This document shows, piece after piece, positions 19,693 through 29,775 of a stretch of 64,000 nucleotides of DNA; position 1 is the stretch's first letter; the number at the start of each line of letters is the position of its first letter. The notes under the pieces were generated by a model, which made no database searches, had not been told where the DNA came from, and saw only the letters and a list, made by a program, of their open reading frames with translations. The position numbers and the translations under genes are program-made. Source of the DNA: Methanothrix sp. (GTDB taxonomy: Archaea; Halobacteriota; Methanosarcinia; Methanotrichales; Methanotrichaceae); assembly GCF_024518575.1 (NCBI RefSeq), contig NZ_JANIHG010000001.1, positions 1-64,000 of the forward strand, written 5' to 3'.

Positions 19693-20063
19693 AGTACCAC
19701 GGCTTCACCGCCGGCAGCCTCGATCTTGCTCCTGGCTGAGCTGGAGAAGGCAGCTGCTGCGACCGTGAGCCTTCTTGTGACCTTTCCCTTTCCAAGGACC
19801 TTCACGCCGTGCAGCTCTATCCTGCCCTCCGGCCCAACCATCTCGTTCAGAACGCCCACATTGATAGTATCGATGTCGAAGGAGTTTGGCCGCACGAACC
19901 CGTGCTTGCCCATGGCCTCGCCTCGTATTATCGAGCGAACCCAGTGGTGCTTGCATGTGCCAGCGTTACCGCGCCCACCCCTCGAGCCGCCACCTCTCTG
20001 GTTCTTGTGCTTTCCGTGGTAGGTCCTGTGACCCCGCTTCTCCTTCGTATGCTCCCTGACCAT
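19689..20063 (-). CDS. rpl15: Ribosomal protein uL15
   Basis: 124 residues with the archaeal/eukaryotic uL15 N-terminus (KEKRGHRTYHGKHK then a Gly/Arg-rich stretch) and the C-terminal KVLGKGKVTRRLTV motif. It is somewhat short for archaeal uL15 but ends normally. GGTGATATC precedes the ATG; the stop overlaps the secY start. Confidence 0.95.
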   Translation of the reverse strand: MVREHTKEKRGHRTYHGKHKNQRGGGSRGGRGNAGTCKHHWVRSIIRGEAMGKHGFVRPNSFDIDTINVGVLNEMVGPEGRIELHGVKVLGKGKVTRRLTVAAAAFSSSARSKIEAAGGEAVVL

Positions 20064-20067
20064 GATA

Positions 20068-20523
20068 TCACCTCATCTTATTCAAGAGATCCGCTATCGA
20101 TTCGTGATAGCCCAGCTCTCCGCCTTCCTTAACGGTCTTCTTTATTCCGCGGTGGCCCTTGCGCGGAGGATGTAGCCTGAACACCGGTTTTATGCCGAAG
20201 TCCTTCAGGCTGGCAGCTCCTGCACATACAGCCTCCGCGAGCTCGCGTATGCTCTTGTAGGGAGATATCTCACGTACTACTTCATCTGTAAGGCGCCTGT
20301 TTCCGCTGAGCCTCCCGCGCCTTTCGAGCAGCATTGCGAGCAGATCCGCATCCGCTCTCCCCCAGGCGATGTAGTCCTTGACCACCTGGATCATCCCGCG
20401 GTAATGCTCGTCCTCCCTGACAAAGACGCAGTGGTTCACCCTGTGGAGACGGAGCATGCTCAGGGTATCCCTGATCGCGGGCTTCGTGTTGACCTCACCC
20501 CTGAGCCTGATTATCGCGTACAT
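20068..20523 (-). CDS. rpl30: Ribosomal protein uL30
   Basis: 151 residues, the long archaeal/eukaryotic form of uL30 (ferredoxin-like N-terminal half with RLRGEVN and [14 protein letters not shown], then a C-terminal extension [12 protein letters not shown]). The ATG at 20523 gives the typical start MYAIIRLRG; a TTG two codons upstream is less likely. Confidence 0.95.
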   Translation of the reverse strand: MYAIIRLRGEVNTKPAIRDTLSMLRLHRVNHCVFVREDEHYRGMIQVVKDYIAWGRADADLLAMLLERRGRLSGNRRLTDEVVREISPYKSIRELAEAVCAGAASLKDFGIKPVFRLHPPRKGHRGIKKTVKEGGELGYHESIADLLNKMR

Positions 20524-20525
20524 CC

Positions 20526-21140
20526 TCAAGACCTCACAGTTATGGTGTTAAGGAGCGCATTGTATGTCGCTTTTGCGAAGTTCAGGGTTGTCCTCGTCGA
20601 GCCCTCTGTCCTGGTCCAGACATCCTTTATGCCTGCCATCTCCATGACCTTCTTGGCCACATCTCCGGCAGCCAGTCCGAGGCCCCTGGGCGCTGGCATG
20701 AGGTATATCCTGACACTGCCAGAGCTGCCCGATACCTTGTAAGGCACAGTATGCGCCTGGCCGCAGCCGCACTCCCAGCTCCCGCAGCCCCTGTTGATCC
20801 TGACGACGTTGAGCTTCGCGTTCTCTATGCCCTTCTTTATCGCCCCGCCGACCTGGACGTCCTTGCCGTGGCCTATGCCGATGTAACCGTCTCTGTTGCC
20901 AACTATGACCGTGGTCCTGAACTTGACCCTCCTTCCGGAGTCGGTCATCCTCTGCACCATGGTTATGTCCAGAACCTCATCCTCGAGGCCGGGGAGCAGA
21001 AGATCTACAATCTGATGCTCTTTGATCGGAAGACCAGACCTGACCGCCTCCTCGAACGTAGTGACCTGTCCCTCATAGACGAGCCTTCCGAGCCTGGTCT
21101 TCGGTATCCATTCCTCTTCTGTCTCGTAACCCTTGATCAT
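20526..21140 (-). CDS. rps5: Ribosomal protein uS5
   Basis: 204 residues from ATG 21140, preceded by GGGGTGAGATC. It has the double-stranded RNA-binding segment ([15 protein letters not shown]) and the C-terminal half with [16 protein letters not shown] contacts-mRNA small-subunit protein involved in decoding fidelity. It carries the archaeal Cys-rich insertion CGSWECGCG. Confidence 0.95.
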   Translation of the reverse strand: MIKGYETEEEWIPKTRLGRLVYEGQVTTFEEAVRSGLPIKEHQIVDLLLPGLEDEVLDITMVQRMTDSGRRVKFRTTVIVGNRDGYIGIGHGKDVQVGGAIKKGIENAKLNVVRINRGCGSWECGCGQAHTVPYKVSGSSGSVRIYLMPAPRGLGLAAGDVAKKVMEMAGIKDVWTRTEGSTRTTLNFAKATYNALLNTITVRS

Positions 21141-21144
21141 GATC

Positions 21145-21654
21145 TCACCCCAGTATCCTCTCCCTCGCGGCCTCGAACTGTGAGACCACGTCCACTCCGG
21201 TGTAGTCCCTGATGACCTCTCCACGGATTCTTGAGTCGTCAGGGAAGACCTCCGGGCTGTGGGGCACGTTCACTCCAGCATCAACAACTCCTTTAAGGGC
21301 GGCATACACCCTGCTCCCTCTGGAGTTTGAGTGCAGACCTATATCGAGTATGCCTTCCTCATACCCAAGGGCTAGCATCTTCTTTCCGAATAAAAGCCCT
21401 GTTAGGTAAGCAGCAGGCACGTTGCCTGTGCTGTGCTGGAACCCGTAGTTTATGAGCTCCTTCGAGCTGACTGTGAGCAGCGTCCTATCACCTTTGAGCT
21501 CAGCGACGACCAGCTGTATCATGATATTCGCATTGCCCTTCCTGACAACCACCCTGGGCTTTCTGGAGAGGATGAGCCTGTATCTAACATGATAGTTGGT
21601 CCTGCCCTCTCTCCGCCTCCTGAAGGGCACCCTGTATCGCGGTCCTGTAGCCAA
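21145..21654 (-). CDS. rpl18: Ribosomal protein uL18
   Basis: 169 residues, the 5S-rRNA-binding protein uL18 in its archaeal/eukaryotic form ([21 protein letters not shown], then [14 protein letters not shown]). The start appears to be TTG 21654, with an AGTGATG site that overlaps the stop of rpl19e. Confidence 0.95.
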   Translation of the reverse strand: MATGPRYRVPFRRRREGRTNYHVRYRLILSRKPRVVVRKGNANIMIQLVVAELKGDRTLLTVSSKELINYGFQHSTGNVPAAYLTGLLFGKKMLALGYEEGILDIGLHSNSRGSRVYAALKGVVDAGVNVPHSPEVFPDDSRIRGEVIRDYTGVDVVSQFEAARERILG

Positions 21655-21660
21655 ATAGCA

Positions 21661-22119
21661 TCACTCTCTCATAAGGCCTTTCGCCTTGATGTAAGCATCG
21701 ATATGCGCAATGCTCCTGTACTCCCCGCCTTTCGCCTTTCTGTACAGCAGCCTGTACGCGCGTCTGTCGATCTTCTCGCTATCCCTCATCTCCCGGAGAT
21801 GCCTCCGGAGCGCTCTGATCCTGCTGATCCAGATCTCCTTTGGAGAAGCTCTGGCGCCCTTAGCACCCCTTCTCCGGCCGGGTCCTTTTCTGTGGCCGTA
21901 TGCCCTCTTCACAGCCCTCAACCTGAACCTGGCGCGGCTGTTCCCTTTCTTGGGCTTTGCCTTTATATTGCCAGCCTTGATCTGAGCGCGTATATCCTCT
22001 CTTGTGATCGCATCGGCCAGCTCACCGGCCACCGCCGGGTCCGGGTTGATCCAAACCCGGCTCTCTCCGACACCGAGCTCGCTTGCTGCAAGCCTTCGCT
22101 GAACGCTGAAGTTGGGCAC
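21661..22119 (-). CDS. rpl19e: Ribosomal protein eL19
   Basis: 152 residues, archaeal/eukaryotic-specific eL19: QRRLAASELGVGESRVWI at the N-terminus and the basic GYGHRKGPGRRRGAKGAR-type segment in the middle. The GTG at 22119 lies right after the eL32 stop. Confidence 0.95.
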   Translation of the reverse strand: MPNFSVQRRLAASELGVGESRVWINPDPAVAGELADAITREDIRAQIKAGNIKAKPKKGNSRARFRLRAVKRAYGHRKGPGRRRGAKGARASPKEIWISRIRALRRHLREMRDSEKIDRRAYRLLYRKAKGGEYRSIAHIDAYIKAKGLMRE

Positions 22120-22120
22120 C

Positions 22121-22495
22121 TCACTCGCCTCCGGTCTTTGGGTTCAGTATCTTCAGGTTCATCTCCCTGGCCATGGCCTCGATCTTCTCCCTCTTGCGCA
22201 TTCCCACGGTCCTGGCGATCCTGATAGCACAGCCCTCAGCCTTCTTGAGATCGTCTATGCATCTGACCAGGACCTCCTTGAATCCGGAGGGGTGCAGGCC
22301 TCGAACCGCCCTCGGGCTCCCAAATCCAGGCCTCACAAGACGGCCCTTCGCCCTGACCTGCTGCCTGAGCTTGTTGTGCAGACCCCTGGGCCTGCGCCAG
22401 CTGTCGCTGAGCCTGGCCTTCTTGTGGGAGTCATGGCGTCTGAACTCCGGCTTCTTAGCCTTCTGTCTGGCTCTAACCCTGAGCAACCTGTCCAT
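22121..22495 (-). CDS. rpl32e: Ribosomal protein eL32
   Basis: 124 residues, archaeal/eukaryotic-specific eL32 (FRRHDSHKKARL, SWRRPRGLHNKLR and VRPGFGSP motifs). ATG 22495 follows GGTGAGCAGAG. It has no long N-terminal extension. Confidence 0.95.
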   Translation of the reverse strand: MDRLLRVRARQKAKKPEFRRHDSHKKARLSDSWRRPRGLHNKLRQQVRAKGRLVRPGFGSPRAVRGLHPSGFKEVLVRCIDDLKKAEGCAIRIARTVGMRKREKIEAMAREMNLKILNPKTGGE

Positions 22496-22501
22496 CTCTG
22501 C

Positions 22502-23032
22502 TCACCTCTTCTCCACCAGGTATATCCCGTCCTGGAATATCCTAACATCAAATCCTCTGACCCTGGTGGCCTGCTCTATGTTTGCCATCGTCTGGCCCAC
22601 TGCCTCCCTGTCTGCGCCTCTGATAAGTATCTCGTCCTTCCCGACCTCGACCCTGGCATCTCCGACTATTGTCGCGAAGCGTGGCTTCCTCTCGCCGAGG
22701 AAGTTGCTGATGACGACCTTTCCATCGGCTACCTTCACCTGAATCGGGAAGTGCGAATACACCACCTTCATCCTGTACTCGAAGCCGTCAGTAACACCCT
22801 TTATCATGTTCTTGATGTGAGCAGTTATCGTCCCGACCATGGCCAGGTGCTGCTTTTTTGTCACCCCTGATCTGATCAGTATCTCTGAGTCCTCTCTCTT
22901 TATCTCTATACCTGGATACCAGAGCTCCCTGGACAGCTCACCCTTCGGTCCCTTCACCCTAACACAACGGCCTGCTATCTGGACATCAACGCCATCCGGG
23001 ATATTCAAACGACGAACCACCTCTTCGACCAT
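22502..23032 (-). CDS. rpl6: Ribosomal protein uL6
   Basis: 176 residues with two uL6 domains; the conserved C-terminal RNA-binding part contains NFLGERKPR and VRGFDVRIFQDGIYL. ATG 23032 follows GGTGATGATCT. Confidence 0.95.
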   Translation of the reverse strand: MVEEVVRRLNIPDGVDVQIAGRCVRVKGPKGELSRELWYPGIEIKREDSEILIRSGVTKKQHLAMVGTITAHIKNMIKGVTDGFEYRMKVVYSHFPIQVKVADGKVVISNFLGERKPRFATIVGDARVEVGKDEILIRGADREAVGQTMANIEQATRVRGFDVRIFQDGIYLVEKR

Positions 23033-23042
23033 AGATCATCAC

Positions 23043-23432
23043 CTAGTACACATAGGCCAGCAGATGGCCGCCTATGCCACGCGCCCTGGCGTCGGTGTGT
23101 GGCATCACGCCCTGGCTGGTGCTCAGTATCAGCACCCCGAAGTTCCTGGCCGGGAGGAATCGCCTCTCCCACTTCTCCAGCTCTGCGACCTTGGTGGCGA
23201 ACCTGGGCTTTATGACTCCACACCGGTTAATTCTTCCCAGCAGCTTTACCTTGAACATGCCGGACTTTCCGTCATCGATGAACTCGAACTCGCCGATATA
23301 CCCCAGGTCTGCCATCACCTTAAGAGTCATGGCTATGAGCTTGGATGCCGGCTTGATTATACACTCGGGCTTGCCGACGTTCTCAGCGTTCTTTATCGTG
23401 GACATCGCATCAGCGAGCGGATCTAGCAACAT
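23043..23432 (-). CDS. rps8: Ribosomal protein uS8
   Basis: 129 residues from ATG 23432, chosen because GGTGA stands five bases upstream; a GTG three codons earlier overlaps that site. Conserved features are [14 protein letters not shown] and the C-terminal [20 protein letters not shown] primary 16S rRNA binding protein. Confidence 0.95.
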   Translation of the reverse strand: MLLDPLADAMSTIKNAENVGKPECIIKPASKLIAMTLKVMADLGYIGEFEFIDDGKSGMFKVKLLGRINRCGVIKPRFATKVAELEKWERRFLPARNFGVLILSTSQGVMPHTDARARGIGGHLLAYVY

Positions 23433-23441
23433 AATCTTCAC

Positions 23442-23585
23442 CTATGAGTATTTCTCGAAGCCCATCTCCCTGGCTATCTCGCGGAAGCACTGCCTGCAGA
23501 GATATATGCCGTACTTCCTGACCAGACCGGGCTTTCTCCCGCAGCGCCTGCATTCGTTAGCGCCTCTACCGAATCTTTTCTTCAT
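23442..23585 (-). CDS. rps14: Ribosomal protein uS14 (zinc form)
   Basis: A 47-residue gene read directly from the minus strand: starts [18 protein letters not shown] and ends EMGFEKYS. Cys12, Cys15, Cys30 and Cys33 form the zinc site of the archaeal/eukaryotic S14 (S29e) type. The ATG overlaps the uL5 stop (ATGA), and the stop is followed at once by the uS8 ribosome binding site. Confidence 0.95.
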   Translation of the reverse strand: MKKRFGRGANECRRCGRKPGLVRKYGIYLCRQCFREIAREMGFEKYS

Positions 23586-24091
23586 GCAGCCTCCACGACC
23601 CGTACTCCAAACCTCTTCTGGACGAACTCCACAGCCTCGTCCCTCTTGACCTTATGCGAGTTTGGAAGCTTTCTGCGGGCCACGCGTCTCTCTGCTATAC
23701 GGTATCCTGCTCTCCTCAGCGATACCGCCACGTCCATGCCGAAGATTCCTATCTCTGGATCGTACTTCATTCCCGGGAAGTCTGTGTGCTCCTCGATTCC
23801 GAAGGCGAAGTTGCCGTTCTCATCGAACTGGCTCCTCTTTATCACTCCTCCAACGACCTTGAACGCGGTCTCCAGGAACTCCTCAGCAGCTTTGCCTCTG
23901 AGCGTCACACGCGTGCCTATCGGCTCTCTCTTCTTTATCCCGAATGCCGGCAGCGTCTTCTTCGCCCTGGACCTGATCGGGGTCTGGCCTGTTATCCCGG
24001 AGAGTATCGTCTCCGCATTGACAAGCCTCTGGCCGCTCTCGCCCACGCCTATGTGAACAACGACCTTGTCTATCCTCGGCTCCAGGTTCAT
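23582..24091 (-). CDS. rpl5: Ribosomal protein uL5
   Basis: 169 residues; 5S rRNA-binding large-subunit protein with [16 protein letters not shown] at the N-terminus and the [24 protein letters not shown] signature region. ATG 24091 overlaps the eS4 stop in an ATGA junction. Confidence 0.95.
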   Translation of the reverse strand: MNLEPRIDKVVVHIGVGESGQRLVNAETILSGITGQTPIRSRAKKTLPAFGIKKREPIGTRVTLRGKAAEEFLETAFKVVGGVIKRSQFDENGNFAFGIEEHTDFPGMKYDPEIGIFGMDVAVSLRRAGYRIAERRVARRKLPNSHKVKRDEAVEFVQKRFGVRVVEAA

Positions 24092-24789
24092 CTTCCGGCC
24101 TCCAGCTCAATAACTGGCGCGTCCCTTCCTATCATGAACACGTAGTCGACGATCGTGTCTATATCGCCATCATCTGCGGATATCGTGACCCTGTTCGGCA
24201 TCGAGCTTCTCACTATCTGAACAGCCTTGATCCGCCCAATCTTTCCTGTATGAGATCCGCCTATCACCACAGCCAGGTTCCCGACCTCGAACTTTATGAC
24301 GTCCTCGATGCTGCGCTCCGGTAATGAGATCAGCAGCGAATCGCCTGTCCTGAAGTCTCCCTCTCCGAGTATATTGGATCCATCGCTGAGGTTCAGCTGT
24401 ATCCTTCCGCCCTTGATGGTCTTTTTGTCCTCTATCCTTACCAGCTTCCTCGGCTTATCAGGCGGGATCTCTATCAGATCGAAGTACCCTTTTGTGCTCT
24501 TTATCATCCTGTACTGCTTGTTCAGCGCTGGCACTGTTATGACGTCGAAGATTCCAACAGGAAACCTCGTGTCCCTTCTCACAGTCCCGTCCACCAGCAC
24601 GCCGCCCTCGTGAAGTATCCTCTTGACCTCGCGTGCGTTGTCAGCTAACTTCAACATATCCCTGACAACCACCATCAGAGGCAGGCTTTCCTCAGCTGAG
24701 TGCGGCCCAGGTCTGGGCGTTGCTATCCACTTGCTTGTCTTCCTCGGTATGGGCCAGCTTCTGGGTATCGTGACTCTCTTCTTGTGCAC
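24088..24789 (-). CDS. rps4e: Ribosomal protein eS4
   Basis: 233 residues from GTG 24789, chosen because GGTGA lies five bases upstream; a GTG at 24798 is also in frame. N-terminal [12 protein letters not shown], an S4-like RNA-binding domain ([25 protein letters not shown]) and a KOW-type segment ([14 protein letters not shown]) are visible. Archaeal/eukaryotic-specific small-subunit protein. Confidence 0.94.
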   Translation of the reverse strand: MHKKRVTIPRSWPIPRKTSKWIATPRPGPHSAEESLPLMVVVRDMLKLADNAREVKRILHEGGVLVDGTVRRDTRFPVGIFDVITVPALNKQYRMIKSTKGYFDLIEIPPDKPRKLVRIEDKKTIKGGRIQLNLSDGSNILGEGDFRTGDSLLISLPERSIEDVIKFEVGNLAVVIGGSHTGKIGRIKAVQIVRSSMPNRVTISADDGDIDTIVDYVFMIGRDAPVIELEAGR

Positions 24790-24794
24790 CTGAA

Positions 24795-25145
24795 TCACCT
24801 GGAGAAGATCTTCTCGCGCTCGGCGTCGTCGAGCTCAAGCTTTGTGATCATGACGTTTGATGGATGTATGGGCCTTGGGACCTCTGTCCCGTCAGCACGG
24901 AAGGCGCTGACGCCGGTGACTGTTATCATGCACCTCTTCAGATCCACACTCAGAACCTCGCCCTCGACGCCCGCGTTATCGCCGCGCATCACCTTCACTG
25001 TATCGCCTTTCTTGACCTGAGCGCTTCTCTTCCCGTGCTCCTTCCTGAGCTCTGGGCTCAGCAGGGCGTGCATCAACTTCTGCCTCATGTGGAGCGGGGC
25101 GTTGAACCTGGCCTTCCGCTGCTTGCGTGGTTGCTTGCTGATCAT
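24795..25145 (-). CDS. rpl24: Ribosomal protein uL24
   Basis: 116 residues from ATG 25145 ([11 protein letters not shown], the typical archaeal start); two upstream in-frame starts at 25154 and 25151 overlap the uL14 stop and its GTGATG site. KOW motif [16 protein letters not shown] at about 45-60. Confidence 0.94.
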   Translation of the reverse strand: MISKQPRKQRKARFNAPLHMRQKLMHALLSPELRKEHGKRSAQVKKGDTVKVMRGDNAGVEGEVLSVDLKRCMITVTGVSAFRADGTEVPRPIHPSNVMITKLELDDAEREKIFSR

Positions 25146-25150
25146 AACCA

Positions 25151-25549
25151 TCACACTATCATCGCTGCTGATGATGCTATCTTCCCGAACCGCTCTGCCA
25201 CTTCCCTGGCCACAGGTCCCTTGATCTCGGATCCCTTCGGAACGCCCTCGTCATCTGTTATGACCGCAGCGTTATCCTCGAACTTGACCCTGAGACCATC
25301 GGGCCTCCTGAACTCCTTCTTCTGTCTTATTATTACAGCGTTGAAGATCTGCTTCCTCATCTCAGGAGTCCCCTTCTTCACGGAGACCACGACCATGTCG
25401 CCTATGCCGGCGCAGGGCTGTCTGTTCTTGACCCCGCGGTACTTCTTCACGGAGACGACAAAGAGCGTCCTGGCGCCTGTGTTGTCCGCGCACTCAAGAT
25501 ACGTGCCGGTGTTTATCGACCTCGGGATCTTGGCCTTGTTTCCCCTCAT
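25151..25549 (-). CDS. rpl14: Ribosomal protein uL14
   Basis: 132 residues; beta-barrel subunit-interface protein with [27 protein letters not shown] and [24 protein letters not shown] 25549 overlaps the uS17 stop (ATGA). Confidence 0.96.
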   Translation of the reverse strand: MRGNKAKIPRSINTGTYLECADNTGARTLFVVSVKKYRGVKNRQPCAGIGDMVVVSVKKGTPEMRKQIFNAVIIRQKKEFRRPDGLRVKFEDNAAVITDDEGVPKGSEIKGPVAREVAERFGKIASSAAMIV

Positions 25550-25866
25550 CGCACGACCTCCACAACGACAAACGACTTGGTCTTGCTTAGAGGTCTGCAC
25601 TCAGCTATCCTGACCCTATCCCCGACCTTCGCAGCCAGGCACGGCGGGTTGTGCGCATGGATCTTGGATCTGCGTTTCTCGTACCGCTCGTACTTTGCTA
25701 TCCTCTTTTTGAACTCTCTCATGACAACCACGGTTCTGGCCATCTTATCGCTGACCACGACCCCCTCTAGGACCTGGCCGCGAACCGGTAGCCTGCCGTG
25801 GAATGGACACTTTGGATCGTTGCAGGCCTGCTGGGGCGCGCTCACGTCCAGTCCTATATCTCTCAT
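25546..25866 (-). CDS. rps17: Ribosomal protein uS17
   Basis: 106 residues from ATG 25866, which overlaps the Rpp29 stop and follows GGTGGAAGAT. Archaeal-type N-terminal extension with [10 protein letters not shown], then the OB fold [12 protein letters not shown] and [30 protein letters not shown]. Confidence 0.95.
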   Translation of the reverse strand: MRDIGLDVSAPQQACNDPKCPFHGRLPVRGQVLEGVVVSDKMARTVVVMREFKKRIAKYERYEKRRSKIHAHNPPCLAAKVGDRVRIAECRPLSKTKSFVVVEVVR

Positions 25867-26153
25867 ATCTTCCACCTCGATATTTGCATCCTTTTATTTA
25901 TTCTGTTCTCGGGTTGTGAGATCAAAACAGAGCCCGCGATCCTCACCTTCTGCCCATCAGGCAGCGTAAAGATGAAGCTTGTGTGGGCCTTTGGGACGCG
26001 CCTCAGGCCGCGCTGCGTCTCGATAACGAAGGTGTTCCTCGTCTCATCCACCACCAAGCCTCTCATGCCAGCCATGGTGCGGTTTGGGGTATCGATAACC
26101 TCGACCGTCAAACCTATCAGCTCATGCCTGGCTATGTTCTCGGGACTGATCAT
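25863..26153 (-). CDS. rnp1: Ribonuclease P protein component 1 (Rpp29)
   Basis: 96 residues, an archaeal Rpp29/Pop4 homologue that binds the RNase P RNA for tRNA 5' processing. Signatures are [15 protein letters not shown] and [17 protein letters not shown] 26153 overlaps the uL29 stop. Its place in the ribosomal operon is normal for euryarchaea, though a SUI1/eIF1 gene that sometimes precedes it is missing. Confidence 0.93.
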   Translation of the reverse strand: MISPENIARHELIGLTVEVIDTPNRTMAGMRGLVVDETRNTFVIETQRGLRRVPKAHTSFIFTLPDGQKVRIAGSVLISQPENRINKRMQISRWKI

Positions 26154-26356
26154 CACTTCCTGACGCGCTCCCTCTTCACAGTCTTCATCCTGGCGATCGT
26201 CCGGCGGATCTCTCTGATCCTTCCGGGCTTCTCAGGAGCGCCACCTGCCCTCACAGCACCACGCTCGCGTATCAGCTCCACCTCAAGTTTGCGGAGCTCC
26301 TCATCGAGCTCCTCTGAGCTCATGTTCCTGATCTCATCAATCCTGAATATCGCCAT
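26153..26356 (-). CDS. rpl29: Ribosomal protein uL29
   Basis: 67 residues, all-helical uL29 near the exit tunnel ([25 protein letters not shown] and the [15 protein letters not shown] helix). It starts 20 bases inside the end of rps3. Confidence 0.94.
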   Translation of the reverse strand: MAIFRIDEIRNMSSEELDEELRKLEVELIRERGAVRAGGAPEKPGRIREIRRTIARMKTVKRERVRK

Positions 26357-27149
26357 GGGCCTCAGCCTCGCTCATCTCGCCCTGTGGCTCCTGTGGAACC
26401 TGCTCTTGGACCTCTTCCGTCACATCCGCCGGAGGCGTATCGACCGGCTCATCGAGAAGCTTATCCAGCTCGCTCTTCTTCTCCTCGACCTTCTCCTGCG
26501 TCTCAGGAGCTGGAGAGGGCGCAGCCTCAGCCTCCTTCACCTCAGGCTCCTTCGGAGGCGCCTTTATCTGGAACTCGTCCGGCAGGACAGCGCCTGGCGG
26601 GACGATCCTGACCTGGCATCCGATCGCGCCGAGCTTCTTCACAGCAACAGCATAGCCCGTATCGACTATCTCCTCGGCCGGCTTTCCTGAGTGTTTTATG
26701 TAGCCAGCGAGGAACTTCTCGACACGCGCCCTCGGGCCGGTCAGCTTGCCGCTTATCACTATCTCGCACCCGAGCGCTCCGGAGTCCATCACCCTGCGCA
26801 GCATCGACTGGCCCGCCTTCCGGAAGTACCATCCGTGCTCCAGCGAGCTTGCGAGCCTGTTCGCCACAACCCTGGCGTTCAGGTCGCCCTTTCCGACGTC
26901 CTGGACGTCTATCTGGGGGTTGTCCAGACGGAACTTCCGCTCCAGATCCCTGGTTATCTTGCGTATCAGCTTCCCGCCCTTTCCGATGACCATGCCTGGT
27001 TTCTCAGCATAAACCGTGATCTGGGTGCCCATCGGGGTGCGGTTCATGATCATGCCGCCGTATCCTGCCCGGTCCAATTCCTTCGCAAGATACTCGTCCA
27101 CGAGCGCCTTTGTGAACCCCTCCTGGACGAACTTCTTCTCCACTGCCAA
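26337..27149 (-). CDS. rps3: Ribosomal protein uS3 with acidic C-terminal tail
   Basis: 270 residues from TTG 27149 after GGTGAGCTAGA. The KH domain has the loop [12 protein letters not shown] and the second domain [29 protein letters not shown]. Beyond residue 200 is a Glu/Pro/Ala-rich tail of about 70 residues, as in other archaeal uS3. Confidence 0.95.
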   Translation of the reverse strand: MAVEKKFVQEGFTKALVDEYLAKELDRAGYGGMIMNRTPMGTQITVYAEKPGMVIGKGGKLIRKITRDLERKFRLDNPQIDVQDVGKGDLNARVVANRLASSLEHGWYFRKAGQSMLRRVMDSGALGCEIVISGKLTGPRARVEKFLAGYIKHSGKPAEEIVDTGYAVAVKKLGAIGCQVRIVPPGAVLPDEFQIKAPPKEPEVKEAEAAPSPAPETQEKVEEKKSELDKLLDEPVDTPPADVTEEVQEQVPQEPQGEMSEAEAHGDIQD

Positions 27150-27150
27150 T

Positions 27151-27609
27151 CTAGCTCACCTCTGTCAGTATCATCTCTATGGACACGGTCTCCTGGTTCT
27201 TCGGAGTGGCCCTGCCCATGGCCCTCGGCATCCATCCCCGGAACGTCCTGCCCTTCTTCGTGTTGGCATAGCCGATCATCAGCTTATCCTTGTCTAGACC
27301 CTTGTACTCCGCATTTCCAACCGCATTCTGCAGCACCTTGAGCACTGCCCTGGCGGCCTTCTGCGGGAACCTTCCGGATGGCCAGCCTGCCAGGCCGTGC
27401 CTGTGTGGCACGTTCCTGTTGTACCGCCGGAACGGCACCGCCCGCCTCATGGCTATGACGTCCTGGAGGTACCTCTCCGCGGCCTCGACCTTCATCCCCC
27501 TTATCGCCCTGCAGATCTCCCTGGCATGCTTCGGAGAGATGGGCAGCTCCACGCCCATCGCCCTTGCAAACCGCCCTTCAGGGGTAATTGAGTAGTTCAG
27601 TCTTCCCAC
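27151..27609 (-). CDS. rpl22: Ribosomal protein uL22
   Basis: 152 residues from GTG 27609 (start [12 protein letters not shown]-like; AGGTG five bases upstream); a GTG two codons earlier is also possible. Conserved [24 protein letters not shown] and the C-terminal [14 protein letters not shown] signature. Lines the exit tunnel. Confidence 0.94.
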   Translation of the reverse strand: MGRLNYSITPEGRFARAMGVELPISPKHAREICRAIRGMKVEAAERYLQDVIAMRRAVPFRRYNRNVPHRHGLAGWPSGRFPQKAARAVLKVLQNAVGNAEYKGLDKDKLMIGYANTKKGRTFRGWMPRAMGRATPKNQETVSIEMILTEVS

Positions 27610-27618
27610 GAGCACACC

Positions 27619-28029
27619 TCACTTCAGCGGCACGAACTTGCTCGACCGCGTTGCTCCGACGCCTGCGGCGCCGTGAATCACCCTGGCCCTCGTGAGAGCG
27701 TACTCTCCAAGGTAATGGCCTATCATCTCAGGAATGATCTCGACGCGCTGGAAGGTCTTCCCGTTATGTATCTCCACGACCTTCCCGACCATCTCAGGGA
27801 GCACTATCGCATCCCTCAGATGCGTCTTTGCAGTTCCTCTGGACTTGAGCTTCGCCATGAACTTCCTGTGCTCCTTCGAGAGACCCCGCCTGAGCGATCT
27901 CCGCTGCCTTGACGGCAGAAGCTCTGCGATCTCCTCCAGGCGCATCTTTGCGAGCTCTGACACCTTGTAGCCCCTGTAGGTGAACTCCTCCTTCCTCTTG
28001 GGAAGCTTGGATCCTGCTCTCTTCGCCAC
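27619..28029 (-). CDS. rps19: Ribosomal protein uS19
   Basis: 136 residues with the archaeal N-terminal helical extension ([14 protein letters not shown]) and conserved core [24 protein letters not shown] and [16 protein letters not shown] 28029 after GGAGGTTGTT. Confidence 0.95.
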   Translation of the reverse strand: MAKRAGSKLPKRKEEFTYRGYKVSELAKMRLEEIAELLPSRQRRSLRRGLSKEHRKFMAKLKSRGTAKTHLRDAIVLPEMVGKVVEIHNGKTFQRVEIIPEMIGHYLGEYALTRARVIHGAAGVGATRSSKFVPLK

Positions 28030-28041
28030 AACAACCTCCTC

Positions 28042-28752
28042 CTAGCGTTTGCCCGTCCTGCGGGCTGCTATCGATCCGACCTTACGCCCAGGAGGTGTGC
28101 CCCTGCTCACGGTCTTGGGCCTGCCCGGATGCTGGCGCCCGCCGCCTCCAAAGGGATGGTCCACTGCGTTCATGGCCACACCCCTGACCTTCGGCCATTT
28201 GGCGGCCTTCGATCTGTACTTGTAAAAGCTTTTTCCGGCCTTCACCAGGGGCTTCTCAGTCCTTCCGCCGCCTGCGACAACGCCTATGGTCGCCATGCAG
28301 TTCGGGTTCAGCCACTTCATCTCTCCGCTCGGCAGCTGGACCACGGTCGCACCCACGTCATGCGCCACAAGTATCCCGTAGACGCCGCTTGCCCTGGCAA
28401 ACTGTCCGCCATGGCCTGGCTTCGACTCTATATTGCATATAGGCATGCCTTCAGGTATGCTCGCCAGCGGCAGGGTGTTGCCGGGCTGTATCTCCGCAGC
28501 AGGCCCGCAGGAGATCTCCTGACCGACATATGTGCCCTCTGTGGCGAGAACATACTGCTTCTCACCATTCTCGAGCCTCACGAGCGCTACAGGAGCCGTC
28601 CTGGCAGGGTCGTGCATTATGTCCTCCACAACACCGCGAACAAGATCGCCGCTGAACTTGATGTGCTTTATATCAGCCCTGTATCTGTGTGATGGCGCAC
28701 GGTATGTGGGTGTTCCCTTGCCCCTGTTCTGTGATATTATTCTCTTGCCCAT
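28042..28752 (-). CDS. rpl2: Ribosomal protein uL2
   Basis: 236 residues from ATG 28752 after GGTGGTTGCG. Conserved MGKRIISQNRGKGTPTYRAP, HGGQFARASG and the peptidyl-transferase-region VRGVAMNAVDHPFGGG motif. Confidence 0.96.
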   Translation of the reverse strand: MGKRIISQNRGKGTPTYRAPSHRYRADIKHIKFSGDLVRGVVEDIMHDPARTAPVALVRLENGEKQYVLATEGTYVGQEISCGPAAEIQPGNTLPLASIPEGMPICNIESKPGHGGQFARASGVYGILVAHDVGATVVQLPSGEMKWLNPNCMATIGVVAGGGRTEKPLVKAGKSFYKYRSKAAKWPKVRGVAMNAVDHPFGGGGRQHPGRPKTVSRGTPPGRKVGSIAARRTGKR

Positions 28753-28762
28753 CGCAACCACC

Positions 28763-29011
28763 TTACAGCAGGCCCAGCCTGGTGGCAAGCTCATTTGCGG
28801 TCTTATCACCAGCGAGCCTTACAACAGCCTTCTTCTCGCCCCGGGGTGTTATCATGGTTCTGATATCGATAACCTCAACATCATAGAGCTCCTCAAGCTC
28901 CTTCTTGATCTGCGGCTTTGTCGCCTTCAGATCCACAATGAACTCTATGGTGTTGTACCTATCGATCATGCCGGTGACCTTCTCAGGGACGTAAGGGCAT
29001 TTGATTATCAT
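28763..29011 (-). CDS. rpl23: Ribosomal protein uL23
   Basis: 82 residues from ATG 29011, which overlaps the uL4 stop (ATGA). It has the archaeal/bacterial uL23 core with [22 protein letters not shown] and [19 protein letters not shown]; sits at the tunnel exit and docks SRP. Confidence 0.95.
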   Translation of the reverse strand: MIIKCPYVPEKVTGMIDRYNTIEFIVDLKATKPQIKKELEELYDVEVIDIRTMITPRGEKKAVVRLAGDKTANELATRLGLL

Positions 29012-29763
29012 AGCCTCTCCTCCAGAACCTTGAGAGACGGCTCGCTCCATACTGTGAGCCTGCCAGCGTGGGTCCCCGGTGCCAGAAGCTCAGCATTGAG
29101 CTTATCAGCTGTCACAAAATCGACGCCTGGAAGGTTTCGCGCTGCCCTGCCTATACCATTATCTGATGCTGTCACGATCAGAATGCTCCTGGGCTGCCTG
29201 AACCTCCTTCCCCTGAGCTTGCCCTTTCCGGCCCGCACCTTCCGTCCGTTCTTCGCCCTCAGAACGTCATCCCAGAGGCCTGCAGCCATCAGAAACTTCC
29301 GCAGCTCTGAGGTCTTTGATACGCTCTCGATCTCGGCCCTGACAACGATCGGAAGCTCTCCGCTGAAGAGATGACCCCTCGCGGCAACAAGATCAGATCT
29401 TGCTGTCGCTGCCACAGCAGACCTTATCGCCTTTATCCTCTCCTTCTCGTTGATCTTCTCGCTCAGGACCTTAGATGGCACCGGTGGATGGGACGCGCGC
29501 CCGCCTCGTGCCATGGGCACTGCAGCTGCTCTTCTTCCGGTGATGATCCTCGGAACCCTGGATACTCCGTGACCGGGACCCCACGACCTGGCTGATGTGT
29601 TCATGCCAGCATAGAAGTGTGGCCCGTATGGCTGCAGCCTGTTGGCCTGGGCTGAAAGCACCGCCTTCTTTATGAGATCCGGCCTGTACTCCTCCTCAAA
29701 GATCCCCGGGAGCACAACCTCGCCGACCGGATTTCCTGAAATATCGATAATCTTAGCGTTCAT
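29008..29763 (-). CDS. rpl4: Ribosomal protein uL4
   Basis: 251 residues, archaeal/eukaryotic-type uL4 with the tunnel-lining loop [33 protein letters not shown] split into its usual motifs, and the C-terminal core [20 protein letters not shown] 29763. Confidence 0.95.
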   Translation of the reverse strand: MNAKIIDISGNPVGEVVLPGIFEEEYRPDLIKKAVLSAQANRLQPYGPHFYAGMNTSARSWGPGHGVSRVPRIITGRRAAAVPMARGGRASHPPVPSKVLSEKINEKERIKAIRSAVAATARSDLVAARGHLFSGELPIVVRAEIESVSKTSELRKFLMAAGLWDDVLRAKNGRKVRAGKGKLRGRRFRQPRSILIVTASDNGIGRAARNLPGVDFVTADKLNAELLAPGTHAGRLTVWSEPSLKVLEERL

Positions 29764-29775
29764 CGTGATCCCCGA